In this document: positions 1-9,673 of the stretch, piece by piece
Layout of the letters: each line of letters opens with the position of its first letter
How positions within the stretch are numbered: position 1 is the stretch's first letter
Assembly: GCF_018449515.1 (NCBI RefSeq)
Contig: NZ_JAAVUQ010000031.1
Span: 24,802-88,801 of the forward strand
DNA length: 64,000 nt
Source: Caballeronia sp. dw_19
GTDB taxonomy: Bacteria; Pseudomonadota; Gammaproteobacteria; Burkholderiales; Burkholderiaceae
Reading direction: 5' to 3'
Position numbers and translations under genes: made by a program
Notes under the pieces: generated by a model
Databases searched by the model: none
Seen by the model: the letters and a program-made list of their open reading frames with translations, nothing else
Told to the model about the DNA's origin: nothing

Positions 1-1273
1 AACCCGAGCCGGCGATGTGCGAGGCCTTCACGGCATCGATGATCGAATCCTTCGAGTAGAAGCCCGAGAAGAACGGTGTACCGATCAGCGCCAGCGAACC
101 GATCAGTGACGTGATCCACGTGATCGGCATGTACTTACGCAGGCCGCCCATGTTGCGCATGTCCTGGTCGTGGTGCATGCCGATGATCACCGAACCCGCG
201 CCAAGGAACAGCAGCGCTTTGAAGAACGCATGCGTCGCCAGGTGAAACACCGCCACCGGGTAAGCGGAGACGCCGAGCGCCACCGTCATGTAACCGAGTT
301 GCGAGAGCGTGGAGTAAGCCACCACGCGCTTGATGTCGTTCTGCACCACACCAAGAAAACCCATGAACAGCGCGGTGATCGCGCCGATCACCGTCACGAA
401 CGACAACGCCGAATCCGACAATTCGAACAGCGGCGACATGCGCGTGACCATGAAAATACCGGCCGTCACCATGGTTGCCGCGTGGATCAGCGCCGAGATC
501 GGCGTCGGGCCTTCCATGGAGTCCGGCAGCCACACGTGCAGCGGGAACTGCGCCGACTTACCCATCGCACCAATGAACAGGCAGATACAGGCAACGGTCA
601 GCAGACCCCAGTCCGTGCCCGGGAACGTCATGCCGGCCAGCGCGGTACGGTGAGCGAAGACATCGCCGTAATTCAGCGAACCCGCAAACGCCAGCAACAA
701 GCCGATGCCGAGCAGGAATCCGAAGTCGCCCACGCGGTTCACGATGAACGCCTTCATGTTCGCGTAGATGGCCGTCGGACGCGTGAAGTAGAAGCCGATC
801 AGCAGGTACGACACGAGACCCACCGCTTCCCAGCCGAAGAACAACTGCAGGAAGTTGTTGCTCATCACGAGCATCAGCATGGAGAACGTGAAGAGCGAGA
901 TATACGAGAAGAAGCGCTCGTAGCCCACTTTCTCGTCGGCCATGTAGCCGATCGTGTAGATGTGCACCATCAGCGAGACGAAGGTGACGATCACCATCAT
1001 CATCGCGGTGAGCGAGTCGACCAGGAAGCCGATCTCCATCTTCAGCGGACCGACCGTCATCCATTCGTAGATGGTCGCGTTGAAGCTCGCGCCCTGCATC
1101 ACGTCGACCAGGACGAAGCAGGAGAGCACGAACGAGATCATCACGCCGAGGATCGTGATGCGGTGCGAAGCCTTGCGCCCGATCTTCCAGCCGAACAGGC
1201 CGGCGATCAGCGAACCGGCAAGTGGCGCCAGCGCAATCGTGAGCAGAAGGTTTTCATTGAGTGTCGTGGACAT
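1..1273 (-). CDS. nuoL: NADH-quinone oxidoreductase subunit L (partial, 3' end outside window)
   Basis: This is the large antiporter-like membrane subunit of complex I, which helps couple quinone reduction to proton pumping across the inner membrane. The window holds the first 424 codons; the C-terminus lies beyond the left edge. The start is the ATG at 1271-1273. The translation begins MSTTLNENLLLT and is strongly hydrophobic, with conserved stretches such as FFGWEAVGLVSYLLIG, LHVWLPDSMEGPTPISALIHAATMV and HAFFKALLFLGAGS, typical of the NuoL/MrpA family (the lysine-bearing HAFFKALLFL segment belongs to the proton channel). It follows nuoK by 17 bp on the same strand, so it is part of the nuo operon. 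nuoM and nuoN are expected next but are not in the window. Confidence 0.97.
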   Translation of the reverse strand, partial: MSTTLNENLLLTIALAPLAGSLIAGLFGWKIGRKASHRITILGVMISFVLSCFVLVDVMQGASFNATIYEWMTVGPLKMEIGFLVDSLTAMMMVIVTFVSLMVHIYTIGYMADEKVGYERFFSYISLFTFSMLMLVMSNNFLQLFFGWEAVGLVSYLLIGFYFTRPTAIYANMKAFIVNRVGDFGFLLGIGLLLAFAGSLNYGDVFAHRTALAGMTFPGTDWGLLTVACICLFIGAMGKSAQFPLHVWLPDSMEGPTPISALIHAATMVTAGIFMVTRMSPLFELSDSALSFVTVIGAITALFMGFLGVVQNDIKRVVAYSTLSQLGYMTVALGVSAYPVAVFHLATHAFFKALLFLGAGSVIIGMHHDQDMRNMGGLRKYMPITWITSLIGSLALIGTPFFSGFYSKDSIIDAVKASHIAGSG

Positions 1274-1290
1274 ATCTGTCTTGCCTGAAA

Positions 1291-1596
1291 TTAACCTTTG
1301 AGCTGATCGAGGTCTTCGACGTTGATCGTGTCGAGACTGCGGAACAATGTGACCAGGATAGCGAGGCCGATTGCGGCTTCAGCCGCCGCGACCGTCAGCA
1401 CGAAGAACACGAAGATCTGTCCGTGGATGTCGCCGAGATAATGCGAGAAGGCGACGAAGTTCGTGTTGACCGCCAGCAGCATCAATTCGATCGCCATCAA
1501 GATGATGATGATGTTACGTCGATTCAGAAAAATGCCGACGATGCTGATCGCGAACAGGATCGCGCCAAGCACAAGGTAATGGGCAAGACTCAACAT
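1291..1596 (-). CDS. nuoK: NADH-quinone oxidoreductase subunit K
   Basis: Small membrane subunit of complex I, 101 residues, the normal length for the family. Three hydrophobic segments are visible (about 4-22, 28-50 and 60-82). The second carries the conserved membrane glutamate in MAIELMLLAVN and the third contains VLTVAAAEAAIGLAI, with the second conserved glutamate; both are known to matter for proton translocation. It lies between nuoJ and nuoL, 14 bp and 17 bp from its neighbours, and is co-transcribed with them. Confidence 0.97.
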   Translation of the reverse strand: MLSLAHYLVLGAILFAISIVGIFLNRRNIIIILMAIELMLLAVNTNFVAFSHYLGDIHGQIFVFFVLTVAAAEAAIGLAILVTLFRSLDTINVEDLDQLKG

Positions 1597-1610
1597 GGTT
1601 ATTTTTCTCC

Positions 1611-2312
1611 TCAGCCTTTGTTGTCGACCGTGCCGGCGCCGGCATTGCCGGTCACGGGCGGATTGGTCGTGGCGTCCGGCGCTTCTTTCTCGGACTTCAT
1701 CTTGACGATCCGCACGCGATCTTTCGCCCGCACCTTGACCTGGTCGCTGATGCGCTGGCGCTTGCTGTCCTTCTTCTCGCGAACGGTCAGCGAGACGGCC
1801 GCGATAATGGCCACCAGCAGGATCAGGCCGGCAATTTCAAACGCGAAGATATAGTCGGTGTAGATGACCTTGCCGATCAGCTGCGTGTTCGACATCACCG
1901 CGTTCGGGCCCACGCCGGAACCCACCCCGTTGACCAGCATCGCGTCGCGCACCGGCGTCACCGTCGCGCCGTAACCGTGCCAAAGAATCAGCGCGGTTTC
2001 TATGATGATGATCGCGCCCACAATGCTCGCTATAGGCACGAACTTCTTGAAGTCGCCGTGCAGCACGTCGAGGTTGATGTCCAGCATCATCACCACGAAG
2101 AGGAACAGCACCATCACCGCGCCGACGTAGACGAGAACCAGCAGAATGGCGAGGAATTCGGCCTCAAGCAGCATCCAGATCGCGGCCGCGTTGAAGAACG
2201 CGAGCACGAGGAACAAGGCGGACGCCACCGGATTGCGCGAAGTGATCACCTTCAACGCCGAGACAACCAGCAGCAGCGCGAAGATGTAAAACAGTACGGT
2301 CGTGAATTCCAT
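1611..2312 (-). CDS. nuoJ: NADH-quinone oxidoreductase subunit J
   Basis: Membrane subunit of complex I, 233 residues from the ATG at 2310-2312. An upstream in-frame start exists, but it would add 36 residues of non-membrane, cysteine-rich sequence unlike the family, so I use MEFTTVLFYIFALLLV. About five membrane segments are visible, with the conserved LLVLVYVGAVMVLFLFVVMML region in the third. After the last helix the protein has a long basic tail followed by an Ala/Gly/Pro/Thr-rich end, probably cytoplasmic. A 189-bp gap separates it from nuoI, unusually long inside this operon. Confidence 0.95.
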   Translation of the reverse strand: MEFTTVLFYIFALLLVVSALKVITSRNPVASALFLVLAFFNAAAIWMLLEAEFLAILLVLVYVGAVMVLFLFVVMMLDINLDVLHGDFKKFVPIASIVGAIIIIETALILWHGYGATVTPVRDAMLVNGVGSGVGPNAVMSNTQLIGKVIYTDYIFAFEIAGLILLVAIIAAVSLTVREKKDSKRQRISDQVKVRAKDRVRIVKMKSEKEAPDATTNPPVTGNAGAGTVDNKG

Positions 2313-2335
2313 GATTACCGGTTCATCGTTAGGCT

Positions 2336-2351
2336 TTGTGTTTTGACACAA
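2336..2351 (-). other. Short stem-loop in the nuoI-nuoJ gap
   Basis: TTGTGT and ACACAA form a perfect 6-bp stem around a 4-base loop, about 25 bp upstream of the nuoJ start on the transcribed strand. There is no adjacent T-tract, so it is not a classical terminator. It could be an mRNA processing or stability element, but its small size makes chance plausible. Confidence 0.3.
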
Positions 2352-2501
2352 GCACGCCGTGTCGCGTTTTTTAAGAACGCAACCTACAAGCTTGGCGCGC
2401 GGGCCGGAACAGCAGGTCAATTCAAATGCAGGAACAGCAAGGGGCGCGGCGGTGTTCAGCTTGCTCTGCCCCGCTCCGCTTTATTGCGTTTTTACCGCGT
2501 C

Positions 2502-2990
2502 TTACCGATAAGGCGCATCAGCCGCTTTCGCAGCAGCAATCTCCGTTTCATAACGGTCGCCTACTGCGAGCAACATGTCTTTCGTGAAATACAGGTCGCC
2601 GCGCTTCTCGCCGTGATATTCGAGGATGTGCGTTTCGACGATCGAATCGACCGGGCAGCTTTCTTCGCAGAAACCGCAGAAGATGCATTTGGTCAGGTCG
2701 ATGTCATAACGCGTGGTACGGCGTGTGTTGTCAGCGCGTGTTTCCGATTCAATCGTGATGGCAAGCGCCGGGCACACAGCCTCGCACAGCTTGCACGCGA
2801 TGCAACGCTCTTCGCCATTTTCGTATCGGCGCAATGCATGCAGGCCACGGAAACGCGGGGAGATCGGGGTCTTCTCTTCCGGGAACTGAACAGTGACCTT
2901 GCGCTGGAACAGGTAACCGCCTGTCAGCGCCAGACCCTTCAGCAACTCGGTCAGGAAAAACGTTTTGAAGAAATTCTGTAGTGCGTTCAT
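2502..2990 (-). CDS. nuoI: NADH-quinone oxidoreductase subunit I
   Basis: Peripheral-arm subunit of complex I carrying two [4Fe-4S] clusters (N6a and N6b) that pass electrons toward NuoB. The two ferredoxin-type motifs are intact: CIACKLCEAVCP (Cys 63, 66, 69, 73) and CIFCGFCEESCP (Cys 102, 105, 108, 112). At 162 residues it has the usual beta-proteobacterial length, with an amphipathic N-terminus that anchors it to the membrane. It follows nuoH by 18 bp in the operon. Confidence 0.97.
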   Translation of the reverse strand: MNALQNFFKTFFLTELLKGLALTGGYLFQRKVTVQFPEEKTPISPRFRGLHALRRYENGEERCIACKLCEAVCPALAITIESETRADNTRRTTRYDIDLTKCIFCGFCEESCPVDSIVETHILEYHGEKRGDLYFTKDMLLAVGDRYETEIAAAKAADAPYR

Positions 2991-3008
2991 GGTTATTTCA
3001 TCCGCCCA

Positions 3009-4073
3009 TTATTTCCAGATGTTCAGCGGCGACATGATCCAGAACCCGACCACGACCACCCACACCACCGACACCGGCAGAAAGATTTTCCAGCCGAGAC
3101 GCATGATCTGGTCGTAGCGATAACGCGGGAACGTCGCACGGGCCCAGATGAACACCGACAGCAGGAAGAAGATCTTCAGCACGAACCAGAAAATGCCCGG
3201 GATGAAGGACAGGAAACCAAACGGTGCGCTCCAGCCGCCGAGGAACAGCGTGGTTGCAATTGCCGAGATCACGATCATGTTGATGTATTCGGCGAGGAAG
3301 AACAGCGCGAACGCCATGCCGGAATAATCGATCATGTGACCCGCGACAATCTCCGACTCGCCTTCCACCACGTCGAACGGGTGGCGGTTCGTTTCAGCAA
3401 TGCCCGACACGAAGTACACAACGAACATGGGCAGCAGCGGCAACCAGTTCCACGAGAGGAAGTTGATACCCCAGTTCGCGAAGATGCCCTGTTCCTGCGA
3501 CACCACGATGGCCGACATATTCAGGCTGCCCGTGACCATCAGCACGACGACGAGCGCGAAGCCCATCGAGATTTCGTACGAGACCATTTGCGCTGCCGCG
3601 CGCATTGCGCCGAGGAACGCGTACTTCGAGTTCGACGCCCAGCCGGCGAGAATCACGCCATACACGCCGACGGACGAAATCGCCATCACGTAAAGCAAGC
3701 CCGCGTTGATGTCGCCGAGCACCGCTTTCGCCTGGAACGGAATCACCGCCCACACCGCGAACGCGGGCACGACAGTCATGATTGGCGCGATCAGGTAGAT
3801 CCAGCGACTGGCTTGCGTCGGCTGAATCACTTCCTTCAGCAGCAGCTTCAGCACGTCGGCGATCGGCTGCAACAGACCGAGCGGACCCACGCGATTCGGG
3901 CCGAGACGAACGTGCATCCAGCCGATGAGCTTGCGTTCCCACAGAATCAGGTACGCCACGCACAGCAGGATCACCACCGAGACCACGAGAATGCGGACTA
4001 GCGCCCACACCGTCGGCCAGGCGACGCCGAGAATCTGCGTCCCGCCTGCGTTGATCGTATCGAACAAGCCCAT
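3009..4073 (-). CDS. nuoH: NADH-quinone oxidoreductase subunit H
   Basis: Membrane subunit of complex I that forms part of the quinone chamber at the junction with the peripheral arm. The protein is 354 residues with about eight membrane helices. Conserved loop sequences are present: ERKLIGWMHVRLGPNRVGP near residue 47, and GIAETNRHPFDVVEGESEIVAG near residue 225, the glutamate-rich loop near the quinone site. It starts immediately after the nuoG stop (4074), so the two are tightly coupled. Confidence 0.97.
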   Translation of the reverse strand: MGLFDTINAGGTQILGVAWPTVWALVRILVVSVVILLCVAYLILWERKLIGWMHVRLGPNRVGPLGLLQPIADVLKLLLKEVIQPTQASRWIYLIAPIMTVVPAFAVWAVIPFQAKAVLGDINAGLLYVMAISSVGVYGVILAGWASNSKYAFLGAMRAAAQMVSYEISMGFALVVVLMVTGSLNMSAIVVSQEQGIFANWGINFLSWNWLPLLPMFVVYFVSGIAETNRHPFDVVEGESEIVAGHMIDYSGMAFALFFLAEYINMIVISAIATTLFLGGWSAPFGFLSFIPGIFWFVLKIFFLLSVFIWARATFPRYRYDQIMRLGWKIFLPVSVVWVVVVGFWIMSPLNIWK

Positions 4074-6413
4074 TTACGCCTTCTCCACTACCAGTTCACC
4101 GAACAGAGCCCCGAGCGCTGCACCGGCCGACGTTCCCGCCGATACACGCACCACGCTTTCCGCCAGGTTCGCATCGCGAACTGCCGGCAGGACCACCGCG
4201 AGATCACCTTGGGCAACGCGTACTGCGTCGCCGTTTTTCAGACCGAGTTTCTCGAACAGCGACGTCGGCAGCGCAACTACATTCGCGTCGCGCGCGGCAG
4301 TCGTCAGATGCAACGATTCAGCACGACGCGACAATGCGTCGGCGTGATAAATCGGCGTGTCGGCGAGACGTTCGTAGCTGCCTTCCTTAGGCTGAGCCGC
4401 TTTCGCAACCGCCTTGATCGCCACGTTCGTCTTGTTCGACAGACGCGCCGTCAGATCGCCCGTGCCCAATGCGGCATCGCGGACTTCTTCGGCGGTATCG
4501 AATTCGAAACCCTTCAAGCCGAGGATGCTGCCCAGCACGCGCAGCACCTTCCAGCCCGGACGCGTTTCGCCCAGCGGACGCACCACGCCGTTGAACGTCT
4601 GCGCGGTACCTTCAGCGTTGACGAACGTGCCCGACGTTTCCGTGAACGGTGCGATCGGCAGCAGCACGTCGGCGTAGTCGGCGCCATGCTTGAAGGCCGA
4701 CAGCGCGACGACCATTTCCGCCTGCTTCAATGCGGCGAGCGCAAGAGCTGGGTTGGCGGTATCGAATGCGGGTTCGACGTTGAACAGCACATAACCCTTG
4801 CGCGGCTGCTCGAATACTTCACGTGCGTTCAGACCGCCTTCGCCCGGCAGTGCATCGACGAGATGCGCGCCAACTGTATTGGCCGCTTCCGTCAGATAAC
4901 CCAGCGTGGCGCCGGTGCTGTCCGCGATCCACTGGCATACCGCCTGGATCTGCGCGAACTGCGGATGCTGAACCGCGCTGTTGCCGAGCAACACCACGCG
5001 CTTGTCACCCGCCGACAACGACGCTGCAATGTCTTTCGCAGCCGCTGACGCTTCGTGTGAAGCGAACGCTTCCGGCACTGCGACGCCTCGTGCTTCGGCT
5101 ACCGCTGCGGCGAGACTGCCGAGGCGATCGAGCCATTCCGACGGTGCCGCGACCACGCGATGCGCAGCCGGAATCAGCGAGTCATCATTCGTGGCGTTCA
5201 GGAACGTGAGCTTCGCGCCGCCCTTCGCGGCTTGCCGCAGACGCGCTGCGAACAGCGGATGATCGCGACGCAGGAACGAACCGACTACAAACGCCGTGTC
5301 GATATTCGTCAGGTCTGCGATCTTCACACCAAGCCACGGCGCGCTGTCCGACACCGGCGCCGAGAAGTCGCTCTGACGGAGGCGGAAGTCGACGTTCGGT
5401 GTACCCACGCCTTCAGCAAATTGCTTCAGCAGATACAGTTCTTCGACCGTGCTATGCGGCGTAGCCAAGGCAGCGATCTGATTCGCGCCGTGATCGGCCG
5501 TAATGCCCTTGATACCCTTTGCCACATATTCCAGCGCCGTTTGCCAGTCGGTCTCGATCCACTTGCCGCCCTGCTTCAACATGGGCTGCGTGAGACGTTC
5601 GTCGCTGTTCAGCGCTTCATACGAGAAACGATCCTTGTCCGAGATCCAGCATTCGTTGATGGCTTCGTTTTCCATCGGCAGAACGCGCATCACGCGGTTG
5701 TTCTTCACTTGCACGACCAGGTTCGCGCCGACGGAATCGTGCGGGCTGATCGACTTGCGGCGCGACAACTCCCACGTACGGGCGCTGTAGCGGAACGGCT
5801 TGCTCGTCAACGCGCCGACCGGGCACAGGTCGATCATGTTGCCCGACAGTTCCGAGTCCACCGTCTTGCCGACGAACGACGTAATTTCCGAGTGCTCGCC
5901 ACGACCCAGCATGCCGAGTTCCATCACGCCGGCCACTTCCTGACCGAAACGGACGCAACGCGTGCAATGGATGCAACGCGTCATCTCTTCCATCGAGATC
6001 AGCGGTCCGACGTTCTTGTGGAACACCACGCGCTTTTCTTCGTTGTAGCGCGATTGCGACTTGCCGTAACCCACGGCCAGATCCTGCAATTGGCATTCAC
6101 CGCCCTGGTCGCAGATCGGGCAATCGAGCGGGTGATTGATCAGCAGGAATTCCATCACGGACTGCTGCGCCTTCACGGCCTTGTCCGATTTCGTGCGCAC
6201 GATCATGCCCGCCGACACCGGCGTGGCACAGGCGGGAACCGCCTTCGGCATTTTCTCGACTTCGACCAGGCACATCCGGCAGTTCGCCGCGATCGACAGC
6301 TTCTTGTGATAGCAAAAGTGCGGAATGTAGGTATCGACCTTATGCGCAGCCTGGATCACCATGCTGCCTTCAGGCACTTCTACACTTTTGCCGTCGATTT
6401 CTAGTTCAACCAT
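4074..6413 (-). CDS. nuoG: NADH-quinone oxidoreductase subunit G
   Basis: Large iron-sulfur subunit of the NADH dehydrogenase module, 779 residues. The N-terminal [2Fe-2S] ferredoxin domain shows CYHKKLSIAANCRMC and a following cysteine, then the DCPICDQGGECQLQD motif and the HCTRCVRFGQEVAG segment binding [4Fe-4S] clusters, and then a molybdopterin-oxidoreductase-like domain that in this family holds no active cofactor. It lies between nuoF (31 bp upstream) and nuoH (adjacent). The length is usual for Burkholderiales. Confidence 0.96.
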   Translation of the reverse strand: MVELEIDGKSVEVPEGSMVIQAAHKVDTYIPHFCYHKKLSIAANCRMCLVEVEKMPKAVPACATPVSAGMIVRTKSDKAVKAQQSVMEFLLINHPLDCPICDQGGECQLQDLAVGYGKSQSRYNEEKRVVFHKNVGPLISMEEMTRCIHCTRCVRFGQEVAGVMELGMLGRGEHSEITSFVGKTVDSELSGNMIDLCPVGALTSKPFRYSARTWELSRRKSISPHDSVGANLVVQVKNNRVMRVLPMENEAINECWISDKDRFSYEALNSDERLTQPMLKQGGKWIETDWQTALEYVAKGIKGITADHGANQIAALATPHSTVEELYLLKQFAEGVGTPNVDFRLRQSDFSAPVSDSAPWLGVKIADLTNIDTAFVVGSFLRRDHPLFAARLRQAAKGGAKLTFLNATNDDSLIPAAHRVVAAPSEWLDRLGSLAAAVAEARGVAVPEAFASHEASAAAKDIAASLSAGDKRVVLLGNSAVQHPQFAQIQAVCQWIADSTGATLGYLTEAANTVGAHLVDALPGEGGLNAREVFEQPRKGYVLFNVEPAFDTANPALALAALKQAEMVVALSAFKHGADYADVLLPIAPFTETSGTFVNAEGTAQTFNGVVRPLGETRPGWKVLRVLGSILGLKGFEFDTAEEVRDAALGTGDLTARLSNKTNVAIKAVAKAAQPKEGSYERLADTPIYHADALSRRAESLHLTTAARDANVVALPTSLFEKLGLKNGDAVRVAQGDLAVVLPAVRDANLAESVVRVSAGTSAGAALGALFGELVVEKA

Positions 6414-6444
6414 GATGGGGAATGGTCCTTGGCCTGATCACTGA

Positions 6445-7770
6445 TCACGCGGTAAGCGCTTCGGACGTGTGCGCATGATGCGCGTGTCCGTCGACGAGAC
6501 AATGTTTATGCTCGACGTGATATTCAAATTCGTCCCAGAAGTGCTTCAGCATGCCGCGCACCGGCATGGCCGCCGCGTCGCCGAGAGCACAGATGGTGCG
6601 ACCCATGATGTTTTCGGCGACCGAGTTCAGCAGATCCAGGTCTTCCTTGCGCCCGAGTCCATGTTCGATCCGATGCACCACGCGATACAGCCAGCCCGTA
6701 CCTTCACGGCAAGGCGTGCATTGACCACATGATTCTTCGTAATAGAAATACGAAAGACGCAGCAGCGAACGCACCATGCAGCGCGTTTCGTTCATCACGA
6801 TCACGGCGCCCGAACCGAGCATTGACCCGGCTTTCGCGATGGCGTCGTAGTCCATGTCGGTGTTCAACATGATCTCGCCCGGAATCACGGGTGCCGACGA
6901 TCCGCCCGGGATCACCGCTTTCACCGACTTGCCGCGCACACCGCCAGCCAGATCGAGCAAGGTGGCGAACGATGTACCGAGCGGCACTTCGAAGTTGCCC
7001 GGACGATTGACGTCGCCGGCAACCGAGAAGATCTTCGTGCCGCCGTTATTCGGCTTGCCGATCTCGAGATACTTCTGCGGGCCAATAGCCAGCAGGAACG
7101 GCACGGCAGCGAACGTTTCCGTGTTGTTGATCGTGGTCGGCTTGCCATACACGCCGAAACTCGCCGGGAACGGCGGCTTGAAGCGCGGCTGGCCTTTCTT
7201 GCCTTCCAGCGACTCAAGCAGCGCAGTTTCTTCGCCGCAAATATACGCACCGTAACCATGATGCGCATGCAGTTCGAACGAGAAGCCCGAACCCAGAATA
7301 TTCGCACCGAGGTACCCGGCCGCACGCGCTTCTTCAAGCGCCTGTTCGAAGATCTTGTAGACCTCGAAAATCTCGCCGTGAATATAGTTGTAGCCGACCG
7401 TGATGCCCATGGCGTACGCGCCGATGGCCATGCCTTCGATCAGCGAATGCGGATTCCAGCGCAGGATGTCGCGGTCTTTGAACGTACCCGGTTCGCCTTC
7501 GTCCGAGTTGCAGACGAGGTACTTCTGCCCCGGGAACTGACGCGGCATGAAGCTCCACTTGAGGCCGGTCGGGAAACCCGCACCGCCGCGGCCACGCAAG
7601 CCGGACGCCTTGACGTCGGCAATGACCTGCTCTTGCGGAATTTTTTCTTCAAGAATGCGGCGCAGCTGGGCGTAACCGCCGCGCGCCACATAATCTTCGA
7701 GGTGCCAGTTGTCGCCGTTGAGGCCGGCGAGAATCAGGGGCTGGATGTGGCGGTCGTGAAGAGACGTCAT
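6445..7770 (-). CDS. nuoF: NADH-quinone oxidoreductase subunit F (NADH- and FMN-binding)
   Basis: Catalytic subunit that oxidises NADH with FMN and carries the N3 [4Fe-4S] cluster. It is 441 residues from the ATG at 7768-7770, which overlaps the nuoE stop by 4 bp; the longer in-frame start would run deep into nuoE and was rejected. The glycine-rich nucleotide loop GRGGAGFPTGLKW lies near residue 60, and the cluster ligands are in ESCGQCTPCREG near residue 350 with a further cysteine in GRTICALGDAAAMP. Confidence 0.97.
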   Translation of the reverse strand: MTSLHDRHIQPLILAGLNGDNWHLEDYVARGGYAQLRRILEEKIPQEQVIADVKASGLRGRGGAGFPTGLKWSFMPRQFPGQKYLVCNSDEGEPGTFKDRDILRWNPHSLIEGMAIGAYAMGITVGYNYIHGEIFEVYKIFEQALEEARAAGYLGANILGSGFSFELHAHHGYGAYICGEETALLESLEGKKGQPRFKPPFPASFGVYGKPTTINNTETFAAVPFLLAIGPQKYLEIGKPNNGGTKIFSVAGDVNRPGNFEVPLGTSFATLLDLAGGVRGKSVKAVIPGGSSAPVIPGEIMLNTDMDYDAIAKAGSMLGSGAVIVMNETRCMVRSLLRLSYFYYEESCGQCTPCREGTGWLYRVVHRIEHGLGRKEDLDLLNSVAENIMGRTICALGDAAAMPVRGMLKHFWDEFEYHVEHKHCLVDGHAHHAHTSEALTA

Positions 7771-8261
7771 TTCGATAGTTCCTCGAGGAGCGTGTCGATC
7801 CGCTCGCGACTCATGAAACTGCACATACGGTGATTGTTCACGAGCAACACGGGGGCATCGCCGCACGCGCCGAAACATTCGCCTTCTTTCAAGGTGAATT
7901 TGCCGTCGGCGGTGGTTTCGCCAAAGTCGATGCCGAGCTTTTGCTTCAGGTATTCAGCAGCGCTTTCGGAGCCGCCGTCCGGACCGAGTTGGCACGGCAA
8001 GTTCGTACAGAGCGTGATCTTGTATTTGCCGACCGGCGAGGTGTTGTACATGGTGTAGAACGTCGCCACTTCCTGCACGGCCACGGCGGGCATGCTGAGG
8101 TAGTCGGCCACGAACTGCATCAGTTCCGGCGATAGCCAGCCGTGCTCTTCCTGAGCGACGGTCAACGCCGACATCACCGCGGACTGTTTCTGGTCCACGG
8201 GATATTTCGCGATCGCGCGATCGATTTCTTTCAGGCCTTCAGCTGAGATCATTTCAGACAC
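7767..8261 (-). CDS. nuoE: NADH-quinone oxidoreductase subunit E
   Basis: The 24-kDa-type subunit of complex I that carries the N1a [2Fe-2S] cluster in a thioredoxin-like fold. The four ligands are visible at Cys 85 and 90 (TLCTNLPCQ) and Cys 129 and 133 (GECFGACGD). The call gives 164 residues; a second ATG three codons in (at 8250-8252, MISAEG) is equally possible. It overlaps nuoF by 4 bp. The 149-bp gap to nuoD upstream is longer than typical for the operon. Confidence 0.96.
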   Translation of the reverse strand: MSEMISAEGLKEIDRAIAKYPVDQKQSAVMSALTVAQEEHGWLSPELMQFVADYLSMPAVAVQEVATFYTMYNTSPVGKYKITLCTNLPCQLGPDGGSESAAEYLKQKLGIDFGETTADGKFTLKEGECFGACGDAPVLLVNNHRMCSFMSRERIDTLLEELSK

Positions 8262-8410
8262 GACTCTTTCAGTTCCTACCGAACGAAAACCCGCCGCGCC
8301 CTTCTTTTGCGGCAGACCTGGCGTCCTGCTGTTGTTGGTTCGCCGGCGTGCTCAGCGCTATTGCGCGTGCATGCCGGCGTGGTGCGGCGCAGAATCCTGG
8401 CGACTGCATG

Positions 8411-9664
8411 TCAGCGATCGATCTCACCGAACACGATGTCCTGCGTGCCGATGATCGTCACCGCGTCCGCAATCATGTGACCGCGAGCCATTTCGTCGAG
8501 TGAAGCAAGATGCGCATAACCCGGAGCACGAATCTTCAGCCGATACGGCTTGTTCGCGCCATCCGAAATCAGATAGATACCGAACTCGCCCTTCGGATGC
8601 TCGATTGCCGCGTAAGTCTCGCCTTCGGGAACGTGAAAACCTTCCGTGAAGAGCTTGAAATGGTGAATCAGCTCTTCCATGTTGGTCTTCATGCCCACGC
8701 GCGACGGCGGCGCAATCTTGTGATTGTCGACCATCACCGGGCCTGGATTCTTACGAAGCCAGTCAATACATTGTTTCGCGATGCGGGTGGACTGACGCAT
8801 TTCTTCCACGCGCACGAGATAACGGTCGTAACAATCGCCGTTCACGCCGACCGGAATGTCAAAGTCCAGTTGGTCATAGACTTCGTACGGCTGCTTCTTG
8901 CGCAAATCCCATTCAATGCCCGAGCCACGCAGCATCGCGCCGGTCATGCCGAGCTGCAACGCGCGCTCAGGACTGACCACGCCGATACCCACCAGCCGCT
9001 GCTTCCAGATACGATTGTCGGTCAGCAGCGTCTCGTATTCGTCGACGCACTTCGGAAACCGGCCGAAAAACTCTTCGATAAAATCGAGCAACGAACCCTG
9101 ACGGGTTTCGTTCATCCGTGACAACGCCTTCGCATTGCGGATTTTCGACGCTTTGTATTGCGGCATTGCGTCAGGCAGGTCGCGATATACGCCGCCCGGA
9201 CGGTAATACGCTGCGTGCATCCGTGCGCCGGAGACCGCTTCGTACACGTCCATCAGGTCTTCACGTTCGCGGAACGCATACAGAAACACCGCCATGGCAC
9301 CGACGTCCAACGCGTGCGAGCCGATCCACATCAGGTGGTTCAGCACGCGCGTGATTTCGTCGAACAGCACGCGGATATATTTCGCGCGAATGGGGATGTC
9401 GATGCCGAGCAGCTTCTCGATCGCCAACACGTAGCCGTGCTCGTTGGCCATCATCGACACATAGTCGAGACGGTCCATGTACGGTACGGACTGAATGAAG
9501 GTCTTCGATTCCGCGAGCTTTTCAGTCGCGCGATGCAGCAGCCCGATATGCGGATCGGCGCGCTGAATCACTTCGCCGTCCAGTTCCAGCACGAGGCGCA
9601 GCACACCGTGCGCGGCCGGGTGTTGTGGGCCGAAATTGAGCGTGTAGTTCTTGATCTCTGCCAT
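8411..9664 (-). CDS. nuoD: NADH-quinone oxidoreductase subunit D
   Basis: The 49-kDa-type subunit of complex I, related to the large subunit of NiFe hydrogenases, which together with NuoB forms the quinone-reduction site. It is 417 residues, beginning MAEIKNYTLNFGPQHPAAHGVLR; the conserved histidine loop GPQHPAAHG lies beside the quinone pocket. The C-terminus ends in IVFGEIDR, the usual family ending. It starts 9 bp after the nuoC stop, indicating translational coupling. Confidence 0.97.
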   Translation of the reverse strand: MAEIKNYTLNFGPQHPAAHGVLRLVLELDGEVIQRADPHIGLLHRATEKLAESKTFIQSVPYMDRLDYVSMMANEHGYVLAIEKLLGIDIPIRAKYIRVLFDEITRVLNHLMWIGSHALDVGAMAVFLYAFREREDLMDVYEAVSGARMHAAYYRPGGVYRDLPDAMPQYKASKIRNAKALSRMNETRQGSLLDFIEEFFGRFPKCVDEYETLLTDNRIWKQRLVGIGVVSPERALQLGMTGAMLRGSGIEWDLRKKQPYEVYDQLDFDIPVGVNGDCYDRYLVRVEEMRQSTRIAKQCIDWLRKNPGPVMVDNHKIAPPSRVGMKTNMEELIHHFKLFTEGFHVPEGETYAAIEHPKGEFGIYLISDGANKPYRLKIRAPGYAHLASLDEMARGHMIADAVTIIGTQDIVFGEIDR

Positions 9665-9673
9665 GGCGTTCTC

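Noticed and set aside
170..1288. 372-codon open frame on the plus strand opposite nuoL
   Set aside because: Extremely Arg/His/Asp-rich antisense frame; the minus strand clearly encodes NuoL.
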